Numbered from the stretch's first letter, positions 1 to 8,995 are shown. The stretch is 64,000 bases of DNA from Campylobacter concisus (GCF_902460845.1 NZ_CABPVS010000002.1:1-64000); one strand, 5' to 3'. Program-made: numbers and translations. Notes: generated from the letters alone by a model not told the origin.

Positions 1-31
1 TTTTTATACAATATTAAAATATTTAATATTT

Positions 32-214
32 TTAATAGCCATTCATTTCTTTGTCTTCATTAATAAGCATTCTAATATATGCGGCACGAGTTGGAAAGAA
101 TTTTTTATTATAGATATAGTCTAAATATTTTAATTCATCTTCTTCTAAATAAATTACAACCTGTCTTTTCTTTGGTTTATATTGGCTATTATCTTTTTCT
201 TTGTTGTCTGTCAT
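32..214 (-). CDS. Small ribbon-helix-helix-like protein
   Basis: This 60-residue protein begins with a charged, Lys-rich tail. It then shows a short strand-like stretch (KRQVVIYLEEDELKYLDYI) followed by helices and TRAAYIRMLI. That layout resembles ribbon-helix-helix DNA-binding proteins of plasmid partition or conjugation-regulatory type. The start at 214 overlaps the stop of the upstream primase-like gene at 211, which suggests co-translation. The target is unknown. It could regulate the element or assist DNA processing. Confidence 0.6.
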   Translation of the reverse strand: MTDNKEKDNSQYKPKKRQVVIYLEEDELKYLDYIYNKKFFPTRAAYIRMLINEDKEMNGY

Positions 215-1215
215 CTATTAATTCCTTGTTTTTTTTCCCTCTCCTTGGCACTAAGTTTTAGAAAATCAGTGAAATCAAATCCTTTCTTTAGCTCTTTTTC
301 TAATCCGTTTTGTTTGAGTATCTTTTCCCATTCTATTATTTCTACAACTTTACAAGAGTTATTTAACTGCTCTTTTAAAGCCTTTGCACCATTTTTCCCT
401 GCCTCGTCATAATCATATGCTACAACAATGTAACTATCTTTTAACATATCAATTTGAATTTGTTTTAAATGAGTGGCAGCACTCCCAAAGCTTATAGCCT
501 TATATCCACGTGACAACATATTTAAGCAGTCTTTTTCACCTTCAGCTATGAATATAGGACTATCATCTCTTGTATATTCTTTTAATGCTTGGATATTAAA
601 GGCGCAGCGTGGTCTATTTTTGCTAAAAGTGTATTTGATATTTAAATTTGGATTATATTTCCAAAGCGTTACGATCTTGCCAGTCTCATTTCTTAATGGC
701 ATTACCAACCTATCTTCTTCTTTGGAATAACCTATTTGAAATCTTTGAGCTATTTCTTTACGTTGATTATTGTCACAAACTGGAAGCAGTTTATGTAAAA
801 GTTCTTGATAGCGTGTAAAATTCTCACGCCTTTCATTTTCGTATTTTTTTACTATGTCGTCATCAAGATAATCTATTGTGGGTTCTTCTTTAATTGGTCT
901 AACATTTATAGCTTTTTTATGAATAGCAATATTTGTCTTTTGCCCATGATTTAGATCATGATCTATTTTTAGGTTGTCTAGAATACCTGCTACTTCTAAA
1001 AATGCACTTCTTTCGTCGCAATTCTTTATTTCCTTATAAAATGCTATTATATCACCCCTAAAACCACTGCCAAAGTCTTTAATATAGCCATTCTTTGGAT
1101 CAATAGAAGCAGAAGCGGTATGCTCATCTTCTCGCATCCTGAATTTATAGTGGCTATCCACGTCAAAACCAAGATATTCTAAAAAAGCCCTTGTATCATC
1201 TTTGTGTAAGTTCAT
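211..1215 (-). CDS. TOPRIM-domain primase-like protein
   Basis: A 334-residue protein with a TOPRIM domain in its C-terminal half: the acidic motif FIAEGEKDCLNML and the DxD-type motif VVAYDYDEAGKNGA. The N-terminus follows the layout of a primase CHC2 zinc domain, but the expected CFGCGxxGD motif reads DFGSGFRGD, so the zinc cysteines are gone. The protein is too short for a full DnaG and shows no helicase domain. Likely role: priming or DNA processing during transfer or replication of the element. It overlaps its neighbours on both sides by a few bases, in a tight minus-strand operon. Confidence 0.75.
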   Translation of the reverse strand: MNLHKDDTRAFLEYLGFDVDSHYKFRMREDEHTASASIDPKNGYIKDFGSGFRGDIIAFYKEIKNCDERSAFLEVAGILDNLKIDHDLNHGQKTNIAIHKKAINVRPIKEEPTIDYLDDDIVKKYENERRENFTRYQELLHKLLPVCDNNQRKEIAQRFQIGYSKEEDRLVMPLRNETGKIVTLWKYNPNLNIKYTFSKNRPRCAFNIQALKEYTRDDSPIFIAEGEKDCLNMLSRGYKAISFGSAATHLKQIQIDMLKDSYIVVAYDYDEAGKNGAKALKEQLNNSCKVVEIIEWEKILKQNGLEKELKKGFDFTDFLKLSAKEREKKQGINR

Positions 1216-1712
1216 TTAATTACTCTTCTTGCTTGTTTTAAAGTTTTTAAATTTGCAAAAACTTTACGAGAATATGGATTATTTTCAACTTTTCCGTTAT
1301 AGCAGTTTAGTGCTTTATAATCCCAACCATGTTTATTAATGCAATTTCTTAGTATCATTGCTCCCATTTGAATGTTTGTTTCTGGCTTATATAGGTCATC
1401 AATGCTTAAATTTTTAGCTTTTAACGTTGTTTCATGAATTGAATTAATCTGCATCAACCCATAATCTATTGAGCCATTGTTGTTAATATTCTTTGCATTA
1501 TTGGTAAAGTTACTCTCTGTTTTTGCTATAGCCCAAAGAAGTATCGGAGGGATATTAAACTCTTTGCCAAATTTATAAAAGAGCTTATTGTATCTACTTT
1601 CATTAGCATTGGGTATAGCTAAAACATTTGTCGCTATTGTAGATAATGATAATATAATAATAAATAGTTTTTTATAGTATTTTATTGTTTTAAATTGTTT
1701 TAAAAATTTCAT
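1212..1712 (-). CDS. VirB1-like lytic transglycosylase
   Basis: A 166-residue protein with an N-terminal signal-like hydrophobic segment (about residues 14-32). The SLT goose-lysozyme fold follows, with catalytic Glu in AIAKTESNF and the SIDYGLMQIN motif, then NIQMGAMIL and ALNCYNG near the end. Proteins of this type open peptidoglycan locally for assembly of a type IV secretion channel. It lies away from the main virB operon, among DNA-processing genes, as VirB1-like genes often do. The stop overlaps the start of the primase-like gene. Confidence 0.85.
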   Translation of the reverse strand: MKFLKQFKTIKYYKKLFIIILSLSTIATNVLAIPNANESRYNKLFYKFGKEFNIPPILLWAIAKTESNFTNNAKNINNNGSIDYGLMQINSIHETTLKAKNLSIDDLYKPETNIQMGAMILRNCINKHGWDYKALNCYNGKVENNPYSRKVFANLKTLKQARRVIK

Positions 1713-2956
1713 CTATTAGCGCCTAAGCTCTTTTGATTTGAGTGTTCCATAACTTTTTCTTTTGGAAGTTTTATTGCACCACTTTTGACCTTTTCTGTGT
1801 ATGCCTTACCTAATCTATTTATTACCTCTTTGTTGTTTTGTGCCGATACAATATTATTTATATGTTTACCTATACCAGATATGCCAGCAACACGATTTAA
1901 ATTTTGAGTAAAAGCTGTAATACTTTCATCTCCTATGCTTTCAGCTAATGCTGCAGTTGCTTCTATGCCACCTTTTAAACATTTTTCAAAATTATCAATT
2001 GTTGCAGGATTTTTAAAATTTAATCCTTTGCCTCTCTCCTTGTTTTGTTCTTCATTTTGATCTAAAATTAGATCGTTTGTTTCAGTGGATTTTATAAAAA
2101 TTTTATTAGCTATTTTGCTAACACTACCTATGCCACAATCATTGCAACCTATCTTTACTAAATGATCTAAGTCTTTTTGAAAGTGTCCTTCGCCAAGTCT
2201 TGCATTGATATGAATAGTTTTTCCATCAATATCAGTAAAGTTAAAGCCTATTTTTTCATGTATAGCTTTAAAATCCTTATTGTTTTCATCCATTAATGTT
2301 TTATCCATCATTTTTAGAGTTTGGAATAGGGCGATATTTTCATCTCCCCTAAACTCTTTGTTGGCAGCTAGCAACTTACTAAATTTATGTATTTGATAAT
2401 TTCCGTCTTTGTTTATATCAATATCAATGCGTGAAGTTATATTTTTAGATAATGTTTTACTAAGAGCTAGTTCAGCTTCGTTATATACTGATTCATGCTC
2501 TATTTTGTTATAAAGTTCTCCATTGAGTTCTAGAAATTTACTAGCAACATTATCTATTATCTTATCATGAGGTGTATTCTTGTCAAAAATTTGATCATAC
2601 TTTTCGAAAAAGCTCTCAAGCTGGTAATTGCTTTGTGCTTTATTGTTCTTGTCAATAATACTTGCGATTATGCCACCTTTTATATCCTTAAATTTTTCTT
2701 TATTCTCTTTTAAGTATTTTGGATCGAATTCATCCATGTTGTAATCAACATTTGAATACATTTCATTTAAAAATTCTGAAATTTGTTGGTTTTTATCCCC
2801 CATTTTTTCAATCTTCGACCTAACCTCATTATTGTAGAGTTCGTTTAGATTTTGATCTAGGTCACTGGCATATTGTTCTTGTAAATTGTTATCTAAATTA
2901 CTTAATATTGAATTTTTGCTTTCATTGATATATTTTAAATTTTTGTAAGTTGGCAT
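1709..2956 (-). CDS. Unknown element protein, 415 residues
   Basis: I do not recognise a family. The protein is hydrophilic, rich in Asn, Lys and Asp, with no signal peptide or membrane segment. The N-terminal half looks mainly helical. A CNDC cysteine pair lies near residue 270, too little for a confident metal site. The gene overlaps the start of the VirB1-like gene by four bases and follows the 170-residue unknown gene by one base, so it belongs to the same transcript. A cytoplasmic role in DNA transfer or as an effector is possible, but unsupported. Confidence 0.7.
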   Translation of the reverse strand: MPTYKNLKYINESKNSILSNLDNNLQEQYASDLDQNLNELYNNEVRSKIEKMGDKNQQISEFLNEMYSNVDYNMDEFDPKYLKENKEKFKDIKGGIIASIIDKNNKAQSNYQLESFFEKYDQIFDKNTPHDKIIDNVASKFLELNGELYNKIEHESVYNEAELALSKTLSKNITSRIDIDINKDGNYQIHKFSKLLAANKEFRGDENIALFQTLKMMDKTLMDENNKDFKAIHEKIGFNFTDIDGKTIHINARLGEGHFQKDLDHLVKIGCNDCGIGSVSKIANKIFIKSTETNDLILDQNEEQNKERGKGLNFKNPATIDNFEKCLKGGIEATAALAESIGDESITAFTQNLNRVAGISGIGKHINNIVSAQNNKEVINRLGKAYTEKVKSGAIKLPKEKVMEHSNQKSLGANR

Positions 2957-2957
2957 G

Positions 2958-3470
2958 TTATTCCTTTATTAAGACTCTATGGATGCTGACCTTTGGTGAG
3001 TGATACTCTTCTTCGTGATCATTCCAGTGTATACAAGCAAATTTTGTTTTATGACTCGAGATGTGGTATTTTTTGTCGATAATATTTACAAGCTCTTCTA
3101 GTTTTTCGTATTCATCAGCATAGATGTATTGTGATTTTTTATCAAATGCATCAAAATAAATAACATTGGCTTTTATGTTTTCGCAGCCGCATTCATTTAT
3201 TAATCGTTCTAAAGACAAACCAGCTTCTTCTCTAGTTTGTTCGTTTCTACAAAGATCATATTTGGAATTTTTTTCTTCAATATCTTTTAGAATATTATTT
3301 TGTAATTTATAATAACTATTCCAAAAGCTGTGGCTGTTATCATGAATGCTATTTGGCTTATTGATTAAGAAATCACAATAGCATTTGAAATCCTCTGTAT
3401 CTTTAAAAGTTAATAAAATATCATTAAATCTTACCGTATTGATAATTTTTTTTAGATCTTCTGCTTGCAT
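2958..3470 (-). CDS. Unknown element protein, 170 residues
   Basis: The open frame extends upstream to 3557, but that would overlap the topoisomerase gene by 77 bases. The ATG at 3470, giving MQAEDLKKIINT, lies 10 bases after the topoisomerase stop and is the better start. The protein is acidic and hydrophilic with no membrane segment; HWNDHEEEYHSPKVSIHRV near the end is the most distinctive part. Family not recognised. Position in the operon ties it to the DNA-processing genes. Confidence 0.65.
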   Translation of the reverse strand: MQAEDLKKIINTVRFNDILLTFKDTEDFKCYCDFLINKPNSIHDNSHSFWNSYYKLQNNILKDIEEKNSKYDLCRNEQTREEAGLSLERLINECGCENIKANVIYFDAFDKKSQYIYADEYEKLEELVNIIDKKYHISSHKTKFACIHWNDHEEEYHSPKVSIHRVLIKE

Positions 3471-3480
3471 TCTACTATCC

Positions 3481-5727
3481 TTATTTTTTCTCAAAAACCA
3501 TCTCTTCAAGTTCGCCATTATCGTTTGTCTTAAATTTAGCATTGCACCAATTACCATTTTTTAACTTACCGTTACATGCAAAATAATTAAAACCTTTCGC
3601 GCTGGTTCTAGGCAGCAGCTTACCACTCTTACATTTTGGACACATAGGTGCATCACTTGGTATTTCTTGTTTTGGCTTAGTTTCAAGTTGTGGTTTGCCA
3701 TCGTTATCGTAATAAAATGCCTTACAACCTTCACGCCATTGACTGCAACCCCACCAAAATACGCCTTTTTTATTTTGGCTTTCATGTCTTATAAGGTATC
3801 CCTTATTGCAAATAGGGCAAATTTGAGCATTATCTGGTTTTGTTTCAAAATTTCCCATATCGCTATCTTTTACCTTTGCTATCTCTTCCTTTATTTGTTG
3901 ATTGATTTCTGTTAAAAAGTCATCCAAGCTTAAGTCGCGGCTTTCGATCATTTTTTGTTTTTCAAACCATAAAGCAGTCATATCAACGCAGGTTAAAATT
4001 TCAGGTGCAACTGAAATTAAGTCTTTACCTTTTTGTGTTGCATGTATTATTTGCTTTTTGTCATTGCTAACACTGATAAATTCATTATCTATCAAGCTTT
4101 TTATATGATTTGATCTAGTAGCTGGGGTTCCGATACCTCCATTTTCTCCTTTTTTGCCTTGATCTTTTTCAAGGAGTAATTTCTTAATGTTCGGATCTTT
4201 AGCATATTTGGCTACGCCAGTTAAGTCGGTGAGAAGTGTTGCCATGGTGTAAAATGGCTTTGGTTTAGTTTTTTTTGGCTCAAGTTTAATCTTTAAACAC
4301 TCAGCCATAGAGCCTTCTATTAAATTATCCAACTTTGAAGTGTTTTCTATTTCATCATCATTACCATCTTTTTCATCTTTTTGCGGTTTAAGATAGAAAG
4401 TAAAACCTAGATCAGTTGTGGTATTTTGCGAGGCTGTAAATTTATATTCGTTAAGTTCCAAAACTATATTTGTTGCCTCATATTCTCTTGCTTTAAAAAA
4501 TTGCAATGCAAATCTTTTTGCTATAAGTGTAAAAATATTTAATTCATCCTTACTTAGTTCATTTAAACACGCTTTTGCTCCAGTTGGGACAATGCCATGG
4601 TGAGCCGAAATATTTGCTGAGTTAAATGCTGCACCTTTTATAGTAAGATCAGCATTGTCTAAAATCCCTTTTAGCTCAATATCGTCTGTATTTTTAAAAA
4701 TTTCTTTTAAACTTTGTATAATAGCTGGCGACTCATCATACATTGTATCAGGTAGGTATTCGCAATCACTTCTGTTATAAGTTATTAAGTGAAATTTCTC
4801 TCTTAAGTCTTGAGTAATAGCAAGAACTTTATCAGGTTTTAAGCCAAATTCTTTTGCGCATTGAGCTTGAAGTTTTAATAAATTGTAAGGAAGTGGCGGT
4901 AGCTCTTTCTTCTTTTCGGTTTTCTTAATTGTAATTCTTGCGGATTTGTTTTCGCACTCTTTTAATATGTTTTGAGCTAAATTCTTATCTGTAATTTTAT
5001 CATCAGTTTTTAAATTTGCACGAAAATCTATACCATCAAAGCTTTTAAATTCACCACTAATTGCAAAGTATTCCAGACTTTTAAAATCTTCATTTTCTTT
5101 ATCTCTATTTACCACTAAGGAGAGAATAGGGGTTTGGACACGTCCTAAATTTAAAACACCATTTTGATACCCCTTATTTCTAGCCACAACGGTAAATGCT
5201 CTAGTTAAATTTAGTCCGACTATCCAATCAGCCAAGCTTCTTGCAAAACCACGTTGAGAAAGCCCATAAAAGTCATCATTTGACTTTATATTATTTAACT
5301 CTTTCTTGATGCCAGCTTCACTAAGGTCATTTATTAACATTCTTTTTACTGGTAACTTATTATTTGCATAAGCTAAAATTTCATCAACTAAAATTTGTCC
5401 CTCATCGTCCGCATCACCACAATGAATAACTTCTGTTATATCTTTTTCTTTTAATAAGTTTAAAATTATTTTAAGTTGATCTTTGCTCTTGTCAATAGGC
5501 TTATATTTAAATTTCTCTATTTCAAAGGGTAGATCTCCTAAATTCCATTTTTTATATTTTTCTGCATAATCGTCAGGCTTAAAAAGCTCTAAAATGTGTC
5601 CAAAAGCCCAAGTTATGGTATCGTTACCTTTTCTAATGAAGCCATTACCTTTACTTTCATTGCCAATAAGCCCTTTAGCTATTGCACGTGCAAGTTCAGG
5701 TTTTTCTGCTATAAATAATCTACCCAT
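3481..5727 (-). CDS. topB: DNA topoisomerase III (type IA)
   Basis: A 748-residue type IA topoisomerase. The TOPRIM domain opens with LFIAEKPELARAIA and carries the acidic motif GDADDEGQ near residue 105. The active-site tyrosine is in LITYNRSD, about residue 317. Two zinc-ribbon-like Cys clusters follow at about 640-680 (CPICN...) and 700-740 (CPKCK...). TopB enzymes decatenate DNA with single-stranded regions and are common on conjugative plasmids and elements, where they help replication or transfer. A TopA is expected elsewhere in the genome. The ATG at 5727 directly precedes the conserved start of the domain. Confidence 0.93.
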   Translation of the reverse strand: MGRLFIAEKPELARAIAKGLIGNESKGNGFIRKGNDTITWAFGHILELFKPDDYAEKYKKWNLGDLPFEIEKFKYKPIDKSKDQLKIILNLLKEKDITEVIHCGDADDEGQILVDEILAYANNKLPVKRMLINDLSEAGIKKELNNIKSNDDFYGLSQRGFARSLADWIVGLNLTRAFTVVARNKGYQNGVLNLGRVQTPILSLVVNRDKENEDFKSLEYFAISGEFKSFDGIDFRANLKTDDKITDKNLAQNILKECENKSARITIKKTEKKKELPPLPYNLLKLQAQCAKEFGLKPDKVLAITQDLREKFHLITYNRSDCEYLPDTMYDESPAIIQSLKEIFKNTDDIELKGILDNADLTIKGAAFNSANISAHHGIVPTGAKACLNELSKDELNIFTLIAKRFALQFFKAREYEATNIVLELNEYKFTASQNTTTDLGFTFYLKPQKDEKDGNDDEIENTSKLDNLIEGSMAECLKIKLEPKKTKPKPFYTMATLLTDLTGVAKYAKDPNIKKLLLEKDQGKKGENGGIGTPATRSNHIKSLIDNEFISVSNDKKQIIHATQKGKDLISVAPEILTCVDMTALWFEKQKMIESRDLSLDDFLTEINQQIKEEIAKVKDSDMGNFETKPDNAQICPICNKGYLIRHESQNKKGVFWWGCSQWREGCKAFYYDNDGKPQLETKPKQEIPSDAPMCPKCKSGKLLPRTSAKGFNYFACNGKLKNGNWCNAKFKTNDNGELEEMVFEKK

Positions 5728-5870
5728 TTTGTATCCTTCATTAATTTTTTAAATTGTTTTAAATTGTTTTTTATATTTTTATACATTTTAAAATTATTTT
5801 TTATTATAATTTTTGAAGGGCTAAAAGTAGCAGTTTTAGCCCTAAATACAGCAAAAAAGTTGAAGTGAGA
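5728..5870. other. Short AT-rich gap with tandem 10-base repeat
   Basis: The gap before topB holds two tandem copies of AAATTGTTTT (5751-5770). An almost identical tract lies at 1682-1701, inside the start of the VirB1-like gene. A hairpin described separately occupies 5818-5842. No small gene is visible. Confidence 0.6.
5818..5842 (-). terminator. Hairpin after the 248-residue unknown gene
   Basis: A nine-base stem, GGGCTAAAA with TTTTAGCCC, and a seven-base loop lie 28 bases past the stop of the gene at 5871-6617. The tract after the stem on the minus strand is AT-rich but not a clean U run. It may separate that gene from topB. Confidence 0.5.
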
Positions 5871-6617
5871 CTATCTATCAAAACCTTGACTTTTTTGCTC
5901 TTGCTTTAATTCGCCATTTAAAATTTCAGCACCTTTGCTTACTGATTTTGTGACTGCTTTCATGGTTTCTGGCAATACGACTATGCCTTGTTGCTTAACA
6001 AAGTCATAATTCATTGTTACGGCTGATCTGTCTGGAATTTTATTAACGATTTCCATAAGTTTTGGATTTTTAGCCAATGTCTCATTTTTCTCAGCGACCA
6101 GACCCAAGTTAAAGCCTTTGGAAATATTGCTTAAAAATTCTTTCTCGAGGGCACTATCATTTGTAACATCAAAAGAGTAACCTTTTACGCCATTTCTATT
6201 TTTTGTAGCAAAAATTCTCTCTTGCTGTTGAACTATTTCGCCAGCTTCGTTTTTAATCTCTGGGCGAATTGTGATTGCCATTTTATGAAGACTATAAGCT
6301 TGACCAGTCTTATCGTTTATGCCATTGTGTATCCAAGTAGATGCTGTATAGAAAGTGTGCTTTTCGTTTTGTAAGCCGCACTCTATTTTTACTGGGTGAT
6401 TGCGACAATCAACACCATTGAGAAAATTTCTAGCATTTTCTATAGCATAAAATGCTTTTACTGCACCAAGTTCTATTTCTTTTCCTTCTTTTTCGTATGG
6501 ACGCTCCATGCCAAAGCCAATTAATGTTTTGTTTTGTTCTGGTAATTCAGTTTTGCTTATGAAAATTGTTGCAAGGTTCTTTTCGTTGCCGTTTTCTGTT
6601 CTGTCAAAATCTGCCAT
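5871..6617 (-). CDS. Unknown element protein, 248 residues
   Basis: Not recognised. The protein is hydrophilic and lacks a signal peptide. Alternating strand-like segments in the first 150 residues (LATIFISKTEL, KTLIGFGMERP, AFYAIENARNFL) end in a Gln/Lys-rich tail. It follows the 323-residue membrane-anchored coiled-coil gene after about 35 bases and precedes topB. A single-strand binding or transfer accessory role is conceivable, but nothing in the sequence proves it. Confidence 0.65.
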   Translation of the reverse strand: MADFDRTENGNEKNLATIFISKTELPEQNKTLIGFGMERPYEKEGKEIELGAVKAFYAIENARNFLNGVDCRNHPVKIECGLQNEKHTFYTASTWIHNGINDKTGQAYSLHKMAITIRPEIKNEAGEIVQQQERIFATKNRNGVKGYSFDVTNDSALEKEFLSNISKGFNLGLVAEKNETLAKNPKLMEIVNKIPDRSAVTMNYDFVKQQGIVVLPETMKAVTKSVSKGAEILNGELKQEQKSQGFDR

Positions 6618-6651
6618 TGTTTTATCCTTTTAAGTTAAAATTTTTATAACG

Positions 6652-7623
6652 CTATTTGATTAAAAAAATAGCGTAACCGATAACTCCACCAAGTGTCAAG
6701 CACATCATGAAAAGTAATCCTGTTAGTGCGTATCCTCCTTTTTTTAAGTTTTTTAGTATTTTTGTTTCATTTTCTCTAATTTCTTTATACTCAGCCAGAT
6801 TTACCTCAAAAACTTTTAACTGATCGTTTAAATGAGCGATCATATTCTCACTAAATCTTTTGTATTCATCTCCAGTATCATTTAGCCTTATGTTTATCTT
6901 ATCCTTAAAAATTTCAATCTTATTTAGCTCTTCTTCAAAGAATTTGTTTTGATTTTCAGCAAAATTATTAAACTGCATAGTCATCTCGTTAAAGGCATCT
7001 TCTTGATCTTGCATGGTTGCCTTAATTTTAGTTATGTCTGCGATGTTTTCAAATTCTTTATAGTCTTGAGCTATTTTCCTAATAGCAAGTGTATTATTCA
7101 TGAGAGCCATAAATTCTTTACTAGGAGGATTGAGCATAAATTCATTTAGGTATTCAAAGAGTTGTTTAAGCTTCGCACTCTCATCCATAAGCGATTGAAC
7201 CATTTTGACGTATCTACTGTAATCTGCATTATTTTCTGTTGCAAATCTTTCAAAGGCTTGTTGAACCAAATTTAGCTCACTATTAAACATATTGAAACTC
7301 ATGTCAACTCTTTTTTGGTAGTTGGAATAATCTAAGACAGAGACAACGCCTTTTTCGCTTATTTTCAATCCAGCTTTTTCAAATTTAGAATTTAGCTCCG
7401 CCACTTCATTCTTTAAAATATCAGCTGTTGTATTACGCTCATAAACTAGTCTTTCAAGTCTTTCTTGCAATTCTTTTTTGCCTTGCTCTACATTATCTAG
7501 CTCGTTTTTGGCATTTTCTGCCTCTTTTTGAAGCCTAGCTATGATTTCATCTTTGCTTTCGAGTTTTCTTATTGGTGCAACTTCAGATGAGCCAGTGCTA
7601 TCAAATAGATTTTCATTTTCCAT
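6652..7623 (-). CDS. Membrane-anchored coiled-coil protein
   Basis: The start at 7623 (MENENLFDSTG) is chosen because its A is shared with the TGA stop of the upstream TrbM-like gene; an upstream in-frame start at 7638 is less likely. This 323-residue protein is long and charged with heptad-like stretches, notably residues 25-85 and 190-290. It ends in one hydrophobic segment (ALTGLLFMMCLTLGGVIGYA), so it is probably a tail-anchored inner-membrane protein. Function unknown. Its place between TrbM-like and topB points to a structural or regulatory role in conjugation. Confidence 0.65.
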   Translation of the reverse strand: MENENLFDSTGSSEVAPIRKLESKDEIIARLQKEAENAKNELDNVEQGKKELQERLERLVYERNTTADILKNEVAELNSKFEKAGLKISEKGVVSVLDYSNYQKRVDMSFNMFNSELNLVQQAFERFATENNADYSRYVKMVQSLMDESAKLKQLFEYLNEFMLNPPSKEFMALMNNTLAIRKIAQDYKEFENIADITKIKATMQDQEDAFNEMTMQFNNFAENQNKFFEEELNKIEIFKDKINIRLNDTGDEYKRFSENMIAHLNDQLKVFEVNLAEYKEIRENETKILKNLKKGGYALTGLLFMMCLTLGGVIGYAIFLIK

Positions 7624-8327
7624 CAGTCTACCCAGCATGTTTTACTAAAATACTTCTTCTCAAAGAATAGGTATTGAGATATATGTTGACGACAACTCTG
7701 TCGCCAATGGTAACTTTTGTTTATGTCGCCACATTTCGAAAATTCTGGATTTGGTTGAATTTCTTTTTTATCGCTACTTAAAGCGTTGTATTGAGCTTGA
7801 CTTATAGTTTGTAGCTCATATCCTCTTTTCCATATATTCTCGTCATAAAACTTGGTGTCGCAAGTATATTTCAAGTCCTTAATATTTGTATAATTATGAC
7901 GAGCAAGTCTTTTACAATATTCAGGCATGTTTGGGCTTATTCTAATTTGAGTTTGATATAGTCCTTTCTCACTATCCCAGACACGACGTTTGTCTAAATT
8001 CTTGTTAAGATCGCTAGCATCACATCCCCCACCTATCTCTGATATAGTATCAATCAAACTTGCGTAATCTTGGTCTGTTTTTATAGCAGTATCAGTTGGG
8101 CAAAGCTTTAAGAAATTTTTCCTCTTTTTTGCCGTTTCATGTGCCTTTTTTGCTCTTATTGAAAAGTATTTACTTAAACTTGCCGAACACTCACTTGGTC
8201 TTTCGCTACTTGATAGGCACAAAATAGCTTCGCATGCTAGTTTTGTATCCCCAGTAAGCTCGTCAGCTCCACATACGGCACTATTAAAAATCAAACAAGT
8301 TAGTAAAGCTTTTGATATAATCTTCAT
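7623..8327 (-). CDS. TrbM/KikA-like conjugation protein
   Basis: A 234-residue exported protein with a clear signal peptide (LLTCLIFNSAVCGA). The Cys-rich motif LACEAILCLSSSERPSEC and the following SLSKYFSI are typical of the TrbM/KikA family of conjugal mating-pair proteins. Many Cys residues suggest disulfide bonds in the periplasm. The gene starts 44 bases inside the preceding lipoprotein gene; that start is supported by the signal peptide and a purine-rich AAAGGG ribosome site. The exact role of the family in transfer is poorly known. Confidence 0.85.
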   Translation of the reverse strand: MKIISKALLTCLIFNSAVCGADELTGDTKLACEAILCLSSSERPSECSASLSKYFSIRAKKAHETAKKRKNFLKLCPTDTAIKTDQDYASLIDTISEIGGGCDASDLNKNLDKRRVWDSEKGLYQTQIRISPNMPEYCKRLARHNYTNIKDLKYTCDTKFYDENIWKRGYELQTISQAQYNALSSDKKEIQPNPEFSKCGDINKSYHWRQSCRQHISQYLFFEKKYFSKTCWVD

Positions 8328-8754
8328 CGTTTTTCCCTTTCATTCCAAAAAATAAGATATTTACGCGTTTTTTAGATTGTCCAATGCTATCTACTGGATG
8401 AATAGCAATATTCTTACAACCATTGCTTGCCAAGTAATCTTTGTAGTCTTGGGCTATCTTTTTATTTCCAATAACTATGATCTTATCGGCATTGTGCGCT
8501 ACATAAAATGTTTTAACAATCATATTATTTGGTATATACTCATCGTCATTTTTTTCAAACATTAAGTTATATGTCCAGTTATTTTGTTTTAAGAATGGAT
8601 CTAGCGGAATATTGTGTCTTTCTTGCCTAATTAGCTCTTGGTTGATAGTGATTTGACTACTACTATCAAGTTCTATTGGCTTTGGTATGCTTGAACATCC
8701 AAAAAATAAAAAGGATATAGCTGCCATACTTGCTAAACTCGTAAATTTAATCAT
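8284..8754 (-). CDS. Cag12-like conjugation lipoprotein
   Basis: A 156-residue lipoprotein: signal segment, then a lipobox ending at Cys20 (FLFFGCSS). The rest resembles the Cag12-like small lipoproteins found beside TrbM and VirD4 genes in campylobacterial elements; the assignment rests on layout and on motifs such as KIIVIGNKKIAQDYKDYL. It probably sits in the outer membrane or periplasm as an accessory of the secretion channel. It overlaps the TrbM-like gene by 44 bases. Confidence 0.6.
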   Translation of the reverse strand: MIKFTSLASMAAISFLFFGCSSIPKPIELDSSSQITINQELIRQERHNIPLDPFLKQNNWTYNLMFEKNDDEYIPNNMIVKTFYVAHNADKIIVIGNKKIAQDYKDYLASNGCKNIAIHPVDSIGQSKKRVNILFFGMKGKNDEDYIKSFTNLFDF

Positions 8755-8770
8755 TTTGTCTCCTCGGAAA

Positions 8771-8992
8771 TTACTTTTGTTCTATGTCTTCTAGCCATTG
8801 TTTGATGCTATCAATGTTGTATAAAATACGGTTGCCAATTTTTAAAAATGGCAAAGGTAAATGTTTTTGTCTATTCTCATCCGTATAGTTCTTTTGCATT
8901 CGTAACTTATTTTGAAGTCCTCTACTAATGCCAAACATCTCTTCCAGTTGTGCTGGTGTTATATATTTTTCATAAAAGCTTGTATCTTTCAT
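8771..8992 (-). CDS. Small helix-turn-helix protein (AlpA/excisionase-like)
   Basis: A 73-residue protein. ITPAQLEEMFGISRGLQNKLR forms a helix-turn-helix, then KIGNRILYNIDSIKQWLEDI gives the wing and closing helix seen in AlpA and excisionase-like proteins. Such proteins either regulate integrase and transfer genes or act as a directionality factor. It lies three bases after virD4 on the same strand. Which role it has here cannot be told from sequence. Confidence 0.75.
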   Translation of the reverse strand: MKDTSFYEKYITPAQLEEMFGISRGLQNKLRMQKNYTDENRQKHLPLPFLKIGNRILYNIDSIKQWLEDIEQK

Positions 8993-8995
8993 TAT

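Noticed and set aside
10-30. AT-only hairpin at the window start
   Set aside because: A nine-base stem of A and T only, in very AT-rich DNA, is not enough to call a terminator or an element end.
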